Origin: Bacillus sp. FJAT-14578
Lineage (GTDB): Bacteria > Bacillota > Bacilli > Bacillales > Bacillaceae_H
Direction: 5' to 3'
Assembly: GCF_000504165.1 (NCBI RefSeq)
Contig: NZ_AYSE01000005.1
Span: 62,001 to 126,000, forward strand
DNA length: 64,000 nt
The notes below the pieces were generated by a model. The model was not told the DNA's origin. It saw only the letters and a program-made list of their open reading frames with translations, and ran no database searches. Below, piece after piece: positions 53,480-63,900 of this stretch. Each line of letters begins with the position of its first letter. Position 1 is the stretch's first letter. Made by a program: the position numbers and the translations under genes.

Positions 53480-53508
53480 TTGACTGAATGCTCATTCATA
53501 ATTTAAAA
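53480..53508 (+). promoter_or_regulatory. fadF promoter with overlapping FadR-type operator
   Basis: -35 TTGACT at 53480-53485 and -10 TAAAAT 18 nt later. The 18-mer TGACTGAATGCTCATTCA (53481-53498) fits the Bacillus FadR consensus TGAATGANTANTCATTCA at all but two defined positions and overlaps the -35 and spacer, as expected for a repressor released by long-chain acyl-CoA. Confidence 0.65.
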
Positions 53509-53601
53509 TATAAACAAATCATAAAATTTAAAAAATTTAAATTATTAATTAATAAGGTGCTTTTTATTGAAGGAAAGAAATGAAGGGGGAGAAATGGATT
53601 G

Positions 53602-55725
53602 ATGGAGAATTTGCTCTGGATAAACGCTGTTTTGTTTATTATTGTAACCGCTTACGCTGTTTCGTTATTTGTCTATCTGATTCGTACGCGTATGGCTTAC
53701 ATCAAACTCGGGAAAAAAGTCGAGTTTGATCGTAAATTTAAAGAGAGGTTCGATAAAGTATGGGTGAATGTATTCGGACAGAAGAAATTGTTGAAGGACA
53801 AAAAGAGCGGAATCATCCATGTCATGTTCTTTTACGGTTTCATTCTTGTTCAATTCGGTGCCATTGATTTTATTATAAAGGGACTTGCGCCAGGCTACCA
53901 CTTACCATTAGGACCGCTTTACCCCGCTTTTACCTTTTTTCAGGAAATCGTCACCCTTCTTATTTTAGTTGCCGTTGTTTGGGCCTTTCACCGCCGTTAT
54001 ATCGAAAAGCTTGTCCGCTTAAAGCGGGGTTTTAAATCCGGCCTGGTTTTGCTTTTTATCGGCGGGTTGATGTTGTCCGTTTTATTTGGGAACGGAATGT
54101 CCATGATTTGGCACCACCACGGCCTTTCGCCTTCCGAGCCTGTCGCTTCTTCCATTGCCTTTCTTTTCGGCGGTTTGAATGAAGCCGTTGCTATTGCCTT
54201 CTTCTATGTCGCATGGTGGATCCATTTGTTGTTCCTGCTCGCTTTCCTTGTCTATGTGCCGCAATCGAAACATGCCCATTTAATCGCAGGGCCGGCCAAT
54301 GTCTTTTTCAATCGGCTCTCCAATCCGGGGAAACTGGAAAAAATCGATTTTGAAGATGAGACGCAAGAGACATTTGGTGTCGGGAAGATTGAGGATTTTT
54401 CCCAGCATCAGCTTATCGATTTATATGCCTGTGTGGAATGCGGGCGATGTACGAATATGTGCCCCGCCACAGGTACGGGTAAAATTTTATCGCCAATGGA
54501 TCTCATCTTGAAACTCCGCGATCATTTGACGGATAAGGGAGCGGCCATCACTTCAAGGGCTCCGTGGGTGCCGGTTCCGGCTTTTTCTAACACGAGAGGA
54601 AACCAATTGGCCATGATGGCAACAGGACGCGGTACAACAGAGTCAGCCGCAGCGGTGGACTATAACCCATCGTTAATCGGAGAGATCATTACCGAGGAAG
54701 AAATTTGGGCATGTACGACATGCCGCAACTGTGAAGATCAATGCCCGGTGATGAACGAGCATGTGGACAAAATTATTGATTTGCGCCGCTACCTTGTCTT
54801 GACGGAAGGGAAGATGGATGCGGAAGCCCAGCGCGCGATGACCAACATCGAGCGTCAAGGGAACCCGTGGGGATTGAACCGTAAGGAACGCGAAAGCTGG
54901 CGGGAAGCCCGTGAAGATGTGTCGATTCCCACGGTTAAAGAACTCAGCAAACAGGGAAAAGAGTTTGAATACTTATTTTGGGTCGGCTCCATGGGTTCCT
55001 ATGATAACCGCAGCCAAAAAATCGCGCTGTCATTCGCCAAGTTATTAAATGAAGCGGGAGTGGACTTTGCGATTTTAGGAAACAAGGAGAAAAACTCCGG
55101 GGATACGCCGCGCCGTTTAGGGAATGAGTTCTTGTTCCAGGAACTGGCGACCAAGAACATCGAAGAGTTTGAGAAAAACGGGGTAACGAAAATCGTGACG
55201 ATCGACCCCCATGCCTATAACATTTTCAAAAATGAATATCCTGATTTTGGCCTGACAGCGGAAGTTTACCACCATACTGAACTGTTGGCGAAGCTTGTGA
55301 AAGAAGGGAAACTCAAGCCGACTTACGAAGTAGACGAGACGATCACCTTCCATGATTCCTGTTATTTGGGCCGCTATAACGAAGTGTATGACCCGCCGCG
55401 TGACATTTTAACCTCCATTCCGGGAGTCAAGCTTGTCGAGATGGAACGAAACCGTGAAACGGGGATGTGCTGCGGGGCAGGAGGCGGCTTGATGTGGATG
55501 GAAGAGACGACCGGGAACCGCATTAACGTAGCGAGGACGGAGCAGGCGTTAACGGTCAATCCAACCGTGATCAGTTCGGGATGTCCATATTGCTTGACGA
55601 TGTTAAGTGACGGCACGAAGGCGAAAGAAGTGGACGAAACGGTTCACACGTATGATGTGGCGGAACTATTGGAGAAAGCCGTTTTTGGTCCGCAGAAAAA
55701 GGAAGAAGTGATGGATTTAAGTTAA
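53602..55725 (+). CDS. fadF: FadF-type iron-sulfur electron-transfer oxidoreductase
   Basis: About 707-residue membrane protein probably passing electrons from acyl-CoA dehydrogenases/ETF to the quinone pool. The N-terminal half has about five membrane spans (about 5-215). Two 4Fe-4S ferredoxin clusters follow (CVECGRCTNMCP from C277 and CTTCRNCEDQCP from C371). The C-terminal part has heterodisulfide-reductase-type CCG motifs (TGMCCGAGGGLMW near 620 and SGCPYCLTM near 660). Length matches B. subtilis FadF (YwjF, 705). Start ATG 53602; a TTG one codon earlier is also possible. A FadR operator lies upstream. Confidence 0.92.
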   Translation: MENLLWINAVLFIIVTAYAVSLFVYLIRTRMAYIKLGKKVEFDRKFKERFDKVWVNVFGQKKLLKDKKSGIIHVMFFYGFILVQFGAIDFIIKGLAPGYHLPLGPLYPAFTFFQEIVTLLILVAVVWAFHRRYIEKLVRLKRGFKSGLVLLFIGGLMLSVLFGNGMSMIWHHHGLSPSEPVASSIAFLFGGLNEAVAIAFFYVAWWIHLLFLLAFLVYVPQSKHAHLIAGPANVFFNRLSNPGKLEKIDFEDETQETFGVGKIEDFSQHQLIDLYACVECGRCTNMCPATGTGKILSPMDLILKLRDHLTDKGAAITSRAPWVPVPAFSNTRGNQLAMMATGRGTTESAAAVDYNPSLIGEIITEEEIWACTTCRNCEDQCPVMNEHVDKIIDLRRYLVLTEGKMDAEAQRAMTNIERQGNPWGLNRKERESWREAREDVSIPTVKELSKQGKEFEYLFWVGSMGSYDNRSQKIALSFAKLLNEAGVDFAILGNKEKNSGDTPRRLGNEFLFQELATKNIEEFEKNGVTKIVTIDPHAYNIFKNEYPDFGLTAEVYHHTELLAKLVKEGKLKPTYEVDETITFHDSCYLGRYNEVYDPPRDILTSIPGVKLVEMERNRETGMCCGAGGGLMWMEETTGNRINVARTEQALTVNPTVISSGCPYCLTMLSDGTKAKEVDETVHTYDVAELLEKAVFGPQKKEEVMDLS

Positions 55726-55743
55726 CGGTATTTCACTGAATGG

Positions 55744-55803
55744 AGGAAGGCCCCGTCATGAAAAATCAGTAAAGCCAAGGGATTATGTGACGGGGCCTTT
55801 CAG
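55744..55803 (+). repeat. Terminator-like repeat family D, copy 3
   Basis: ggaaggccccgtca pairs with tgacggggcctttc around a loop containing aaatcagtaaagccaagg; it lies 18 nt after fadF. It would partly separate fadF from the downstream genes. Confidence 0.8.
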
Positions 55804-55899
55804 TAAAAATCATTTTTTGTGATTTATTTAGAAACTTATGGAATAGCCACATATTAAATGGCCGAGCGACTGCTCGTTCGACAGGGGAGGAAATCACTA

Positions 55900-57081
55900 A
55901 TGGGGAAAACAGTCATTTTAAGCGGGGTCCGAACACCATTTGGAAAACTGGGGGGAGCACTGAGCTCTTTGTCAGCTGGTCAACTTGGAGGTATAGCCAT
56001 CAAGGAAGCGATTCAAAGGGCGGATGTTCAGCCTGGTGATATCGATGAAGTCATTTTAGGAAATGTTCTGCAAGGCGGTCAGGGACAAATTCCATCACGG
56101 CAGGCTGCCCATCATGCCGGCTTGCCATGGGGTATCAAAACCGAAACGATTAACAAAGTATGTGCGTCAGGTTTGCGAAGCGTGACAATGGCAGACCAAA
56201 TCATTCGTGCCGGTGATGAAGAGGTCATTGCAGCTGGAGGGATGGAGTCGATGAGCAATGCACCATACCTTCTTCCGAAAGCGCGCTGGGGACTGAAGAT
56301 GGGAGACGGGTTTGCGAAGGATTTAATGATCCATGATGGCCTCACGTGCAGCTTTACTGGTGTGCAAATGGGGATATATGGAAGTGGAGCTGCGAACGAA
56401 ATGAATATTTCCAGGGAAGAGCAGGATGCCTGGGCTTACAGGAGCCACCTGCGTGCCATTGATGCTTTCGAAAAACAAAAATGGTTGGAGGAAATGGTGC
56501 CTGTGGAAGTACCTCAGCGTAAAGGGGAGCCGCTTCTTATTTCGCGGGATGAAGCACCAAGAAAAGATACATCGATCGAAAAGCTGGCATCTTTAAAGCC
56601 GGTCTTCGATCAAACCGGAACGATTACAGCGGGGAATGCTCCGGGGGTTAACGATGGAGCGGCCGCACTTGTGTTAATGAGTGAGGAACGGGCAATGAAA
56701 GAGGGACGCAAGCCATTAGCTACTATTTTAGGGCATGCCTCCATTGCCCTTGAACCGAAAGATTTCCCGAAAACACCGGGGCTCGTCATTAATGAACTGC
56801 TGAAAAAAACGGGGAAAACAGTAGAAGAAATTGATTTGTTCGAGATCAATGAAGCTTTTGCGGCAGTTGCGCTGATTAGCAGCAAGCTGGCATATATTGA
56901 TAAAGAAAAAATAAACGTCAACGGGGGAGCGGTAGCGCTGGGCCACCCGATTGGAGCGAGCGGTGCGCGCATCATCGTGACACTGATTCACGAGCTCAAA
57001 CGCCGTGGGGGAGGAGTCGGGATTGCCTCTATTTGCAGCGGCGGCGGCCAAGGGGATGCCATTATGGTAGAAGTACATTAA
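55900..57081 (+). CDS. mmgA: Acetyl-CoA C-acyltransferase (thiolase)
   Basis: 393-residue thiolase for the last step of beta-oxidation or acetoacetyl-CoA turnover. Catalytic residues are in place: nucleophile C88 in KVCASGLRSV, H349 in ALGHPIGASGAR and C379 in ICSGGGQGDA. It has the length of B. subtilis MmgA (393). ATG 55900 follows aggggagg by 8 nt; the frame is open to 55858 but that start has no RBS. It is the first gene of a tight cluster (20 nt to hbd). Whether it acts in degradation or synthesis is judged from context, which favours degradation. Confidence 0.92.
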   Translation: MGKTVILSGVRTPFGKLGGALSSLSAGQLGGIAIKEAIQRADVQPGDIDEVILGNVLQGGQGQIPSRQAAHHAGLPWGIKTETINKVCASGLRSVTMADQIIRAGDEEVIAAGGMESMSNAPYLLPKARWGLKMGDGFAKDLMIHDGLTCSFTGVQMGIYGSGAANEMNISREEQDAWAYRSHLRAIDAFEKQKWLEEMVPVEVPQRKGEPLLISRDEAPRKDTSIEKLASLKPVFDQTGTITAGNAPGVNDGAAALVLMSEERAMKEGRKPLATILGHASIALEPKDFPKTPGLVINELLKKTGKTVEEIDLFEINEAFAAVALISSKLAYIDKEKINVNGGAVALGHPIGASGARIIVTLIHELKRRGGGVGIASICSGGGQGDAIMVEVH

Positions 57082-57101
57082 AACCAAAGGGGGGATAAAG
57101 G

Positions 57102-57953
57102 ATGGAAGTTCAACGTATTATGGTCATTGGTGCAGGTCAAATGGGTTCCGGTATTGCACAAGTATGTGCCATGGCAGGCTATCATGTGACATTGCATGAT
57201 TTAAAAGAAGAATTCGTGAGCCGGGGAATGGGCGTTATTCAGAAAAATTTACAGCGTCAAATGGCAAAGGGAAAAATGACGGAAGACGAAGTACGTCAAA
57301 CTTTAAACCGAATGAAAGCATCCGTTGATTTACAGCATGCGAAGGAAGTTGACCTCGTGATTGAAGCGGCTATGGAAAACATGGATGTAAAGAAGAAGAT
57401 TTTTGCTCAACTGGATGAAATCGCTCCCGCGCAGACGATTCTTGCTACGAACACTTCATCGTTGCCGATTACAGAAATTGCCGCAGAAACCAATCGCCCG
57501 GAGAAAGTCATTGGGATGCATTTCATGAATCCTGTTCCGGTCATGAAACTCGTTGAAATCATCCGCGGCTTAGCCACAGCCGATGAAGTCTACCAAACGA
57601 TTCATCATATCACAGAAAAGTTAAATAAAGTACCCGTTGAAGTGAACGATTTTCCGGGGTTTGTATCCAACCGCATTTTAATGCCGATGATTAATGAAGC
57701 CGTTTACACTCTTTACGAAGGTGTGGCAACAAAGGAAGCGATCGATGAAGTCATGAAGCTCGGGATGAATCACCCGATGGGACCTCTTACACTTGCGGAT
57801 TTCATCGGGCTGGATACGTGCCTTTATATTATGGAGACGCTCCATGAAGGGTTGGGAGATGACAAGTATCGTCCGTGCCCGCTTCTACGCAAGTATGTTA
57901 AAGCGGGCTGGCTTGGAAAGAAAACGGGACGCGGTTTTTACGAATACCAATAA
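57102..57953 (+). CDS. mmgB: 3-hydroxybutyryl-CoA dehydrogenase
   Basis: 283-residue 3-hydroxyacyl-CoA dehydrogenase oxidising 3-hydroxybutyryl-CoA to acetoacetyl-CoA with NAD(P). The Rossmann motif is [17 protein letters not shown] at 9-25. The catalytic His lies in [15 protein letters not shown] near 139-153 and the C-terminal helical domain contains [13 protein letters not shown]. Length as B. subtilis MmgB (287). It lies 20 nt after the thiolase and 12 nt before an acyl-CoA dehydrogenase. Confidence 0.92.
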   Translation: MEVQRIMVIGAGQMGSGIAQVCAMAGYHVTLHDLKEEFVSRGMGVIQKNLQRQMAKGKMTEDEVRQTLNRMKASVDLQHAKEVDLVIEAAMENMDVKKKIFAQLDEIAPAQTILATNTSSLPITEIAAETNRPEKVIGMHFMNPVPVMKLVEIIRGLATADEVYQTIHHITEKLNKVPVEVNDFPGFVSNRILMPMINEAVYTLYEGVATKEAIDEVMKLGMNHPMGPLTLADFIGLDTCLYIMETLHEGLGDDKYRPCPLLRKYVKAGWLGKKTGRGFYEYQ

Positions 57954-57965
57954 GGGGGATTCACC

Positions 57966-59096
57966 ATGACCATTTCCTTTACGCAAGAACAGCAAATGCT
58001 TCAAAAGATGGTACGTGAATTTGCCAAAAAGGAAATTGCTCCTTTCGTGGAACGGATGGAAAAAGGAGAGTTTCCGCGTGATATTTTAAGAAAAATGGGA
58101 GAGCTGGGCTTGATGGGAATTCCTGTTCCTGAAGAATACGGCGGATCGGGGTTGGACTTTGTTTCTTATATTGTGGCAATCCATGAAATTTCAAAGGTAA
58201 GCGCCACCTTAGGGGTCATTTTATCTGTTCATACGTCGGTCGGTACTAATCCGATTTTATATTTCGGTACGGAGGAACAAAAACGCAAATATATTCCTAA
58301 GCTGGCATCAGGTCGTTATTTAGGCGCGTTTTGTTTAACGGAACCAAATGCGGGATCGGATGCGGCGAGCTTAAAAACAAGAGCGGAACGCAAAGAAAAT
58401 TATTATGTGCTGAACGGTTCAAAGGTGTTCATTACAAACGGAGGGGAAGCCGATACGTACATTGTCTTTGCCTCAACGAATCCGGCGGAAGGACGAAAAG
58501 GGATTTCTGCTTTCATTGTCGAAAAAGGGACGCCCGGTTTTATCATCGGTAAAGATGAACATAAAATGGGGCTTTATGGATCGCGGACAACTCAAATAAG
58601 TTTAGAAGACTGCCTAGTCCCGGCCGAAAACCTTCTCGGATCGGAAGGAGAGGGATTCAATATTGCGATGGCTAATTTGGCTGCCGGTCGCATCGGCATT
58701 GCAGCCCAGTCACTTGGAATTGCGGAAGCAGCCTTAGAGGAGGCGGTTTCTTATGCCAAAACGAGAATTCAATTCGGTAAACCCATTGCGGCCCAGCAAG
58801 GCATCGCCTTCAAACTGGCTGATATGGCCACTAATGTGGAGGCCTCTAAGCTATTAACCTATCAAGCAGCCTATTTGCGTTCCCGAAACATTTCTTGCAG
58901 CAAAGAAGCATCGATGGCAAAGTTGTTTGCTTCGAGCACAGCCATGAATGTGGCGACCGAGGCGGTTCAAGTGTTGGGGGGGTACGGTTATACAAAAGAT
59001 TACGCCGTGGAGCGTTATTTCCGGGATGCAAAAGTGTGTGAGATATACGAAGGCACAAGTGAGATTCAACGAATCGTCATTAGTAAGCATCTGTGA
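57966..59096 (+). CDS. Acyl-CoA dehydrogenase (short/branched-chain type), first copy
   Basis: 376-residue FAD enzyme making 2,3-enoyl-CoA; passes electrons to ETF. Signature segments: GAFCLTEPNAGSDAASLKT near 119-137, [31 protein letters not shown], and catalytic base E362 in IYEGTSEIQ. Glu in this place is typical of short-chain and bacterial butyryl-CoA dehydrogenases. RBS aaggggg precedes ATG. It lies beside a second acyl-CoA dehydrogenase with clear similarity, so the pair arose by duplication and probably differs in acyl chain preference. Confidence 0.92.
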   Translation: MTISFTQEQQMLQKMVREFAKKEIAPFVERMEKGEFPRDILRKMGELGLMGIPVPEEYGGSGLDFVSYIVAIHEISKVSATLGVILSVHTSVGTNPILYFGTEEQKRKYIPKLASGRYLGAFCLTEPNAGSDAASLKTRAERKENYYVLNGSKVFITNGGEADTYIVFASTNPAEGRKGISAFIVEKGTPGFIIGKDEHKMGLYGSRTTQISLEDCLVPAENLLGSEGEGFNIAMANLAAGRIGIAAQSLGIAEAALEEAVSYAKTRIQFGKPIAAQQGIAFKLADMATNVEASKLLTYQAAYLRSRNISCSKEASMAKLFASSTAMNVATEAVQVLGGYGYTKDYAVERYFRDAKVCEIYEGTSEIQRIVISKHL

Positions 59097-59180
59097 ACTG
59101 CACACCACTTAACACTCTGGCAAGTTGTTTGAAGTGGGAGAATTCTTTTCAGAAACCTAGTTGAAAAGGGGATGGGGAAC

Positions 59181-60320
59181 ATGTATTTCAAATTATCCGA
59201 AGAACATGAAATGATTCGAACAATGGTGCGGGACTTTGCCGAAAATGAAGTGGCTCCGACAGCCGCTGAACGGGATGAAGAAGAACGATTTGACCGTGTG
59301 ATTTTCGATAAAATGGCAAAGCTCGGTTTAACAGGAATCCCTTGGCCTGAAGAATACGGCGGAACGGGCAGCGATTACTTGGCTTATTGTATCGCGGTAG
59401 AAGAGTTATCAAGAGTGTGTGCCTCAACAGGTGTGACCTTATCTGCGCATACATCGTTAGCCGGTTGGCCGATTTATAAGTTTGGCACAGAAGAGCAAAA
59501 ACAAAAATATTTAAAGCCAATGGCGGAAGGAAAAAGCATTGGAGCTTATGGTTTAACGGAGCCCGGTTCTGGATCGGATGCGGGAGGGATGCGGACAACA
59601 GCCAAAAGAGACGGCGATGATTATATTTTGAACGGTTCGAAGATCTTCATCACGAATGGAGGAATCTCGGATTATTACATTGTTTTTGCATTAACGGATC
59701 CTGCCGGGAAACAAAGAGGAACAAGCGCCTTTATTATCGAAAAAGATATGAAGGGCTTTTCGGTGGGGAAAAAAGAGAGCAAGCTAGGTATTCGTTCATC
59801 CCCTACAACAGAAATAGTCTTTGAAGATTGTCGTGTACCGAAGGAAAATTTGCTGGGGAATGAAGGAGAAGGCTTTAAGATTGCCATGATGACATTGGAT
59901 GGAGGACGCAATGGCATTGCGGCTCAAGCCGTCGGAATCGCTCAAGGCGCGCTGGATGCGGCAGCCGATTATGCAAAGGAGCGCCACCAATTCGGTAAGC
60001 CGTTAACAGCCCAGCAAGGAATTGCGTTTAAGCTCGCCGATATGGCGACAAGTATTGAAGCGGCACGCCTTTTGACCTACCAAGCGGCCTGGCTGGAATC
60101 ACAAGGATTGCCATATGGAAAGGAATCAGCCATGTCCAAGTTGTTTGCCGGGGATGCCGCCATGAAGGTGACAACGGAGGCTGTCCAAATTTTTGGGGGA
60201 TACGGATATACGAAAGATTATCCGGTCGAGCGTTTCATGCGTGATGCGAAAATTACCCAGATATATGAAGGAACTCAAGAGATTCAACGTTTAGTTGTTT
60301 CGAGATATGTAACGAAATAA
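59181..60320 (+). CDS. acdA: Acyl-CoA dehydrogenase (AcdA-like), second copy
   Basis: 379-residue acyl-CoA dehydrogenase with the same motifs as its upstream neighbour ([46 protein letters not shown]) and catalytic base E363 in IYEGTQEIQ. Length equals B. subtilis AcdA (379), which lies directly after fadF there. ATG 59181 is about 10 nt from aaaagggg; an ATG three codons earlier touches the RBS. 17 nt separate it from the TetR regulator gene. Confidence 0.92.
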   Translation: MYFKLSEEHEMIRTMVRDFAENEVAPTAAERDEEERFDRVIFDKMAKLGLTGIPWPEEYGGTGSDYLAYCIAVEELSRVCASTGVTLSAHTSLAGWPIYKFGTEEQKQKYLKPMAEGKSIGAYGLTEPGSGSDAGGMRTTAKRDGDDYILNGSKIFITNGGISDYYIVFALTDPAGKQRGTSAFIIEKDMKGFSVGKKESKLGIRSSPTTEIVFEDCRVPKENLLGNEGEGFKIAMMTLDGGRNGIAAQAVGIAQGALDAAADYAKERHQFGKPLTAQQGIAFKLADMATSIEAARLLTYQAAWLESQGLPYGKESAMSKLFAGDAAMKVTTEAVQIFGGYGYTKDYPVERFMRDAKITQIYEGTQEIQRLVVSRYVTK

Positions 60321-60337
60321 ATGATAGGGTGAGGAAA

Positions 60338-60970
60338 ATGACAAGAAAGCACCAAGTGCCCGCTTCCGTCAAGGATGAAAGGCTGATCGAAAAGCGCCGG
60401 GACCAAATGGTAAAAGGTGCTGTCAGCCTTTTTAAGAAGAAGGGGTTTCATAGGACGACAACACGGGAAATTGCCAAAGCATCAGGCTTTAGTATCGGAA
60501 CATTGTACGAATACATTCAAACGAAAGAAGACGTGCTCTATCTCGTTTGTGACAGTATTTACGATCAAGTAAGCAATCGATTGGATGAGATTGTCCAACA
60601 AGAACCCCCGACCATTGATAGTCTTAAACGAACCATCCGAAATTTTTTTAAAGTGGTCGATGAGCTGCAAGATGAAATATTGGTCATGTATCAAGAGGTA
60701 AAATCGCTGCCGAAAGATGCGCTGTCTTACGTATTGAAAAAAGAGCTGGAGCTTGTGTCCATCTTTGAAAGAGTCATTGAAGGATGTGTGAAAAACGGGC
60801 AATTTCAGTTAACTTCAGAAGAAGTGCATTTACTATCCCATCATATTTTTGTGCAAGGGCAAATGTGGGCGTTCCGCCGCTGGGCATTGCATCGTTTGTA
60901 TTCATTGGAAGAATATACTGACATGCAAATGAAATTTCTGCTATATAATTTAGCGAGCGAAAATAAGTAA
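60338..60970 (+). CDS. TetR/AcrR-family regulator of the acyl-CoA operon
   Basis: 210-residue repressor-type protein. The N-terminal helix-turn-helix covers TTREIAKASGFSIGTLYEY near 39-57, and the rest is a helical ligand domain. TetR proteins in such clusters bind acyl-CoA or similar ligands. It is not obviously the B. subtilis FadR itself (194 aa, in the lcfA operon), so the FadR-like operator before fadF may belong to this protein or to a FadR encoded elsewhere. ATG 60338 follows agggtgagg; a GTG three codons earlier is possible. icmF starts 15 nt later. Confidence 0.85.
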   Translation: MTRKHQVPASVKDERLIEKRRDQMVKGAVSLFKKKGFHRTTTREIAKASGFSIGTLYEYIQTKEDVLYLVCDSIYDQVSNRLDEIVQQEPPTIDSLKRTIRNFFKVVDELQDEILVMYQEVKSLPKDALSYVLKKELELVSIFERVIEGCVKNGQFQLTSEEVHLLSHHIFVQGQMWAFRRWALHRLYSLEEYTDMQMKFLLYNLASENK

Positions 60971-60985
60971 ACCAGGGAGGGCCAA

Positions 60986-63900
60986 ATGGAACGTTATTCG
61001 TTAAAAAATCCTGTTCGATTTGTCACGGCCTCAAGTTTATTCGATGGACATGATGCCTCTATTAATATTATGCGCCGTATTTTACAGGCAAGCGGAGCGG
61101 AAGTGATCCACTTGGGTCACAATCGTTCCGTTGAAGAAATTGTAAGCGCTGCCATACAGGAGGATGTCCAAGGGATTGCCATCTCTTCTTATCAAGGCGG
61201 ACATATTGATTATTTTAAATATATGTATGATTTGCTGAATGAAAGAGGGGCTTCCCATATTCGCATATACGGCGGAGGCGGGGGTGTCATTATTCCTAAA
61301 GAAATAGAAGAACTCCATGAATATGGAATTGCCCGCATTTTCTCGCCTGAAGATGGACGGAAGCTTGGACTTCAAGGAATGATTAACGTCATGTTACAAG
61401 AGTGTGATTTTGTAACGACCGGGGAAATGGGGCATGAAGGGGGCTCATTAAATTCCTCCAATCATCAATTGGTCGCAAAACTAATCAGTCTTGCTGAAAA
61501 TGGTACGTGTGGAAGCCGGGAGCAAGCGGCAACTTTGGAAGAGATAAAAGGGAAGGCGGCATCATCGACATCGATAACGCCGATTCTGGGGATGACAGGA
61601 ACGGGTGGAGCCGGAAAAAGTTCGTTAACGGATGAGTTGCTGCGCCGTTTTTTGAATGAAACCCCTCATCTGTCCATCGCCGTGTTATCGATTGATCCGA
61701 CAAAGCAAAAGACAGGAGGGGCGCTGTTAGGGGATCGAATCCGGATGAATGCCGTCTCTTCGCCAAGAGTGTATATGCGCAGTTTGGCGACCCGGAAATC
61801 GGGCTCCGAGTTATCAGCAGCGATCAAAGATGCCATTGCCATTGTCAAAGCTGCCGGATTTGATCTTATCATCGTAGAAACAAGCGGGATCGGCCAGGCG
61901 GATGCTCAAATCAAGGATATTTGTGATGTTGCCATTTATGTCATGACGAGCGAGTTCGGTGCCCCATCTCAGCTCGAGAAAATTGAGATGATGGATTATG
62001 CGGATTTCGTCGTCATAAACAAATTTGAGAAAAAAGGGTCAGAAGATGCCAAACGTCAAGTGGAACGCCAGTATCAACGAAACCATATGCTGTTTGATCA
62101 AGACTTGGAAACAATGCCGGTTTACGGAACGATTGCCAGCCAGTTTAATGATCCTGGAACCAATACCTTTTTTGTGAAATTAATCGAATTCATGAGGCGG
62201 AAGCTAAAGGTGAATTGGGAGACAAATTTACAAGTGATCGAAAAAGTCGTTCCCCAGCATGTGATTATCCCTCCTGAACGGGAAACGTATTTAAGGGAAA
62301 TTTCCGATACCGTGCGCTCGTATCATCGCCAAGCCGAAGAACAGGTGGAAATGGCCCGCCGTTTTTATCAAGTGGAAGGGGCGCTTCATGCCCTTCAACA
62401 ACTTCAGAGTGAGGAAACAGCTCTTGAAGCGTTGGAACAAGCTGCGGAAAACTTTCAGAAGCAATTGAGCGGTCAGTCGGCCCAGCATTTGCAAACGTGG
62501 CCTGAAATGAAAAAAAGGTATAATGATGATCAGCTTGTTACAAATATCAGAGGAAAAGAAATCAGAACGAAGTTGAAAACGGTAACCTTATCGGGACTTT
62601 CCATTCCTAAAATCATGCTGCCTGCTTTTCGGGATTACGGCGAAATTCTCCGGTGGATTTATAAAGAAAATGTGCCGGGGTCTTTTCCTTATACAGCCGG
62701 GGTCTTTCCGTTTAAACGGGAAGGAGAAGATCCGAAGCGCCAGTTCGCGGGAGAGGGGACTCCTGAGCGGACCAATCGAAGGTTTCACTATCTGTCTAAA
62801 GACGATGAAGCGAAGCGGCTCAGTACGGCATTTGATTCCGTTACTTTATATGGGGAAGATCCGGATTACCGCCCGGATATTTTTGGGAAAATCGGAGAGA
62901 GCGGTGTCAGTGTATGTACCCTCGACGATATGAAAAAGCTTTATCAGGGTTTTGACTTATGCCATCCTTCAACGTCTGTTTCTATGACAATTAATGGTCC
63001 TGCTCCCATTATTTTAGCGATGTTCATGAACACGGCCATCTGCCAGCAGGTTGAAAAAGAAACGCAACGGCTGGGGCGAAGGCTGACAGAAGCGGAATAT
63101 GAACAAGTCAAAACAGTAACGTTAAGAACCGTAAGAGGAACGGTGCAGGCGGATATTTTAAAGGAAGACCAAGGGCAAAACACTTGCATCTTTTCGACGG
63201 AGTTCGCGTTGAAAATGATGGGAGACATTCAACAGTACTTCATCGAAAAGGATATACGAAATTATTATTCCGTCTCCATCTCCGGCTATCATATTGCCGA
63301 AGCGGGGGCCAATCCAATTTCACAGCTTGCCTTTACGCTGGCAAACGGGTTTACGTATGTAGAATACTATTTAAGCAGAGGGATGAAAATCGATGATTTT
63401 GCCCCTAACTTATCGTTCTTTTTCAGTAATGGCTTAGACGCTGAATATACCGTGATCGGGCGTGTGGCAAGGCGCATATGGGCGATTGTCATGAAAGAAA
63501 AGTACGGAGCGAATGAACGGAGCCAAAAACTGAAATATCATGTACAAACATCAGGGAGGTCGCTTCATGCCCAGGAAGTGGATTTCAATGATATCCGTAC
63601 GACATTGCAAGCATTGATGGCATTGCATGATAATTGCAATTCCCTGCATACGAACGCTTATGATGAGGCCATCACCACACCAACGGAAGAATCTGTTCGC
63701 CGTGCGATGGCCATTCAAATGATCATCACAAAGGAACACGGTTTAACGAAGAACGAAAATCCGCTTCAAGGTTCCTTTATCATTGAGGAGCTGACAGATT
63801 TGGTAGAAGAGGCGGTGTTACAGGAGTTTGAACGGCTCAGCCAGCGAGGCGGTGTACTGGGGGCCATGGAAATGCAGTATCAGCGTGGGAAAATCCAGGA

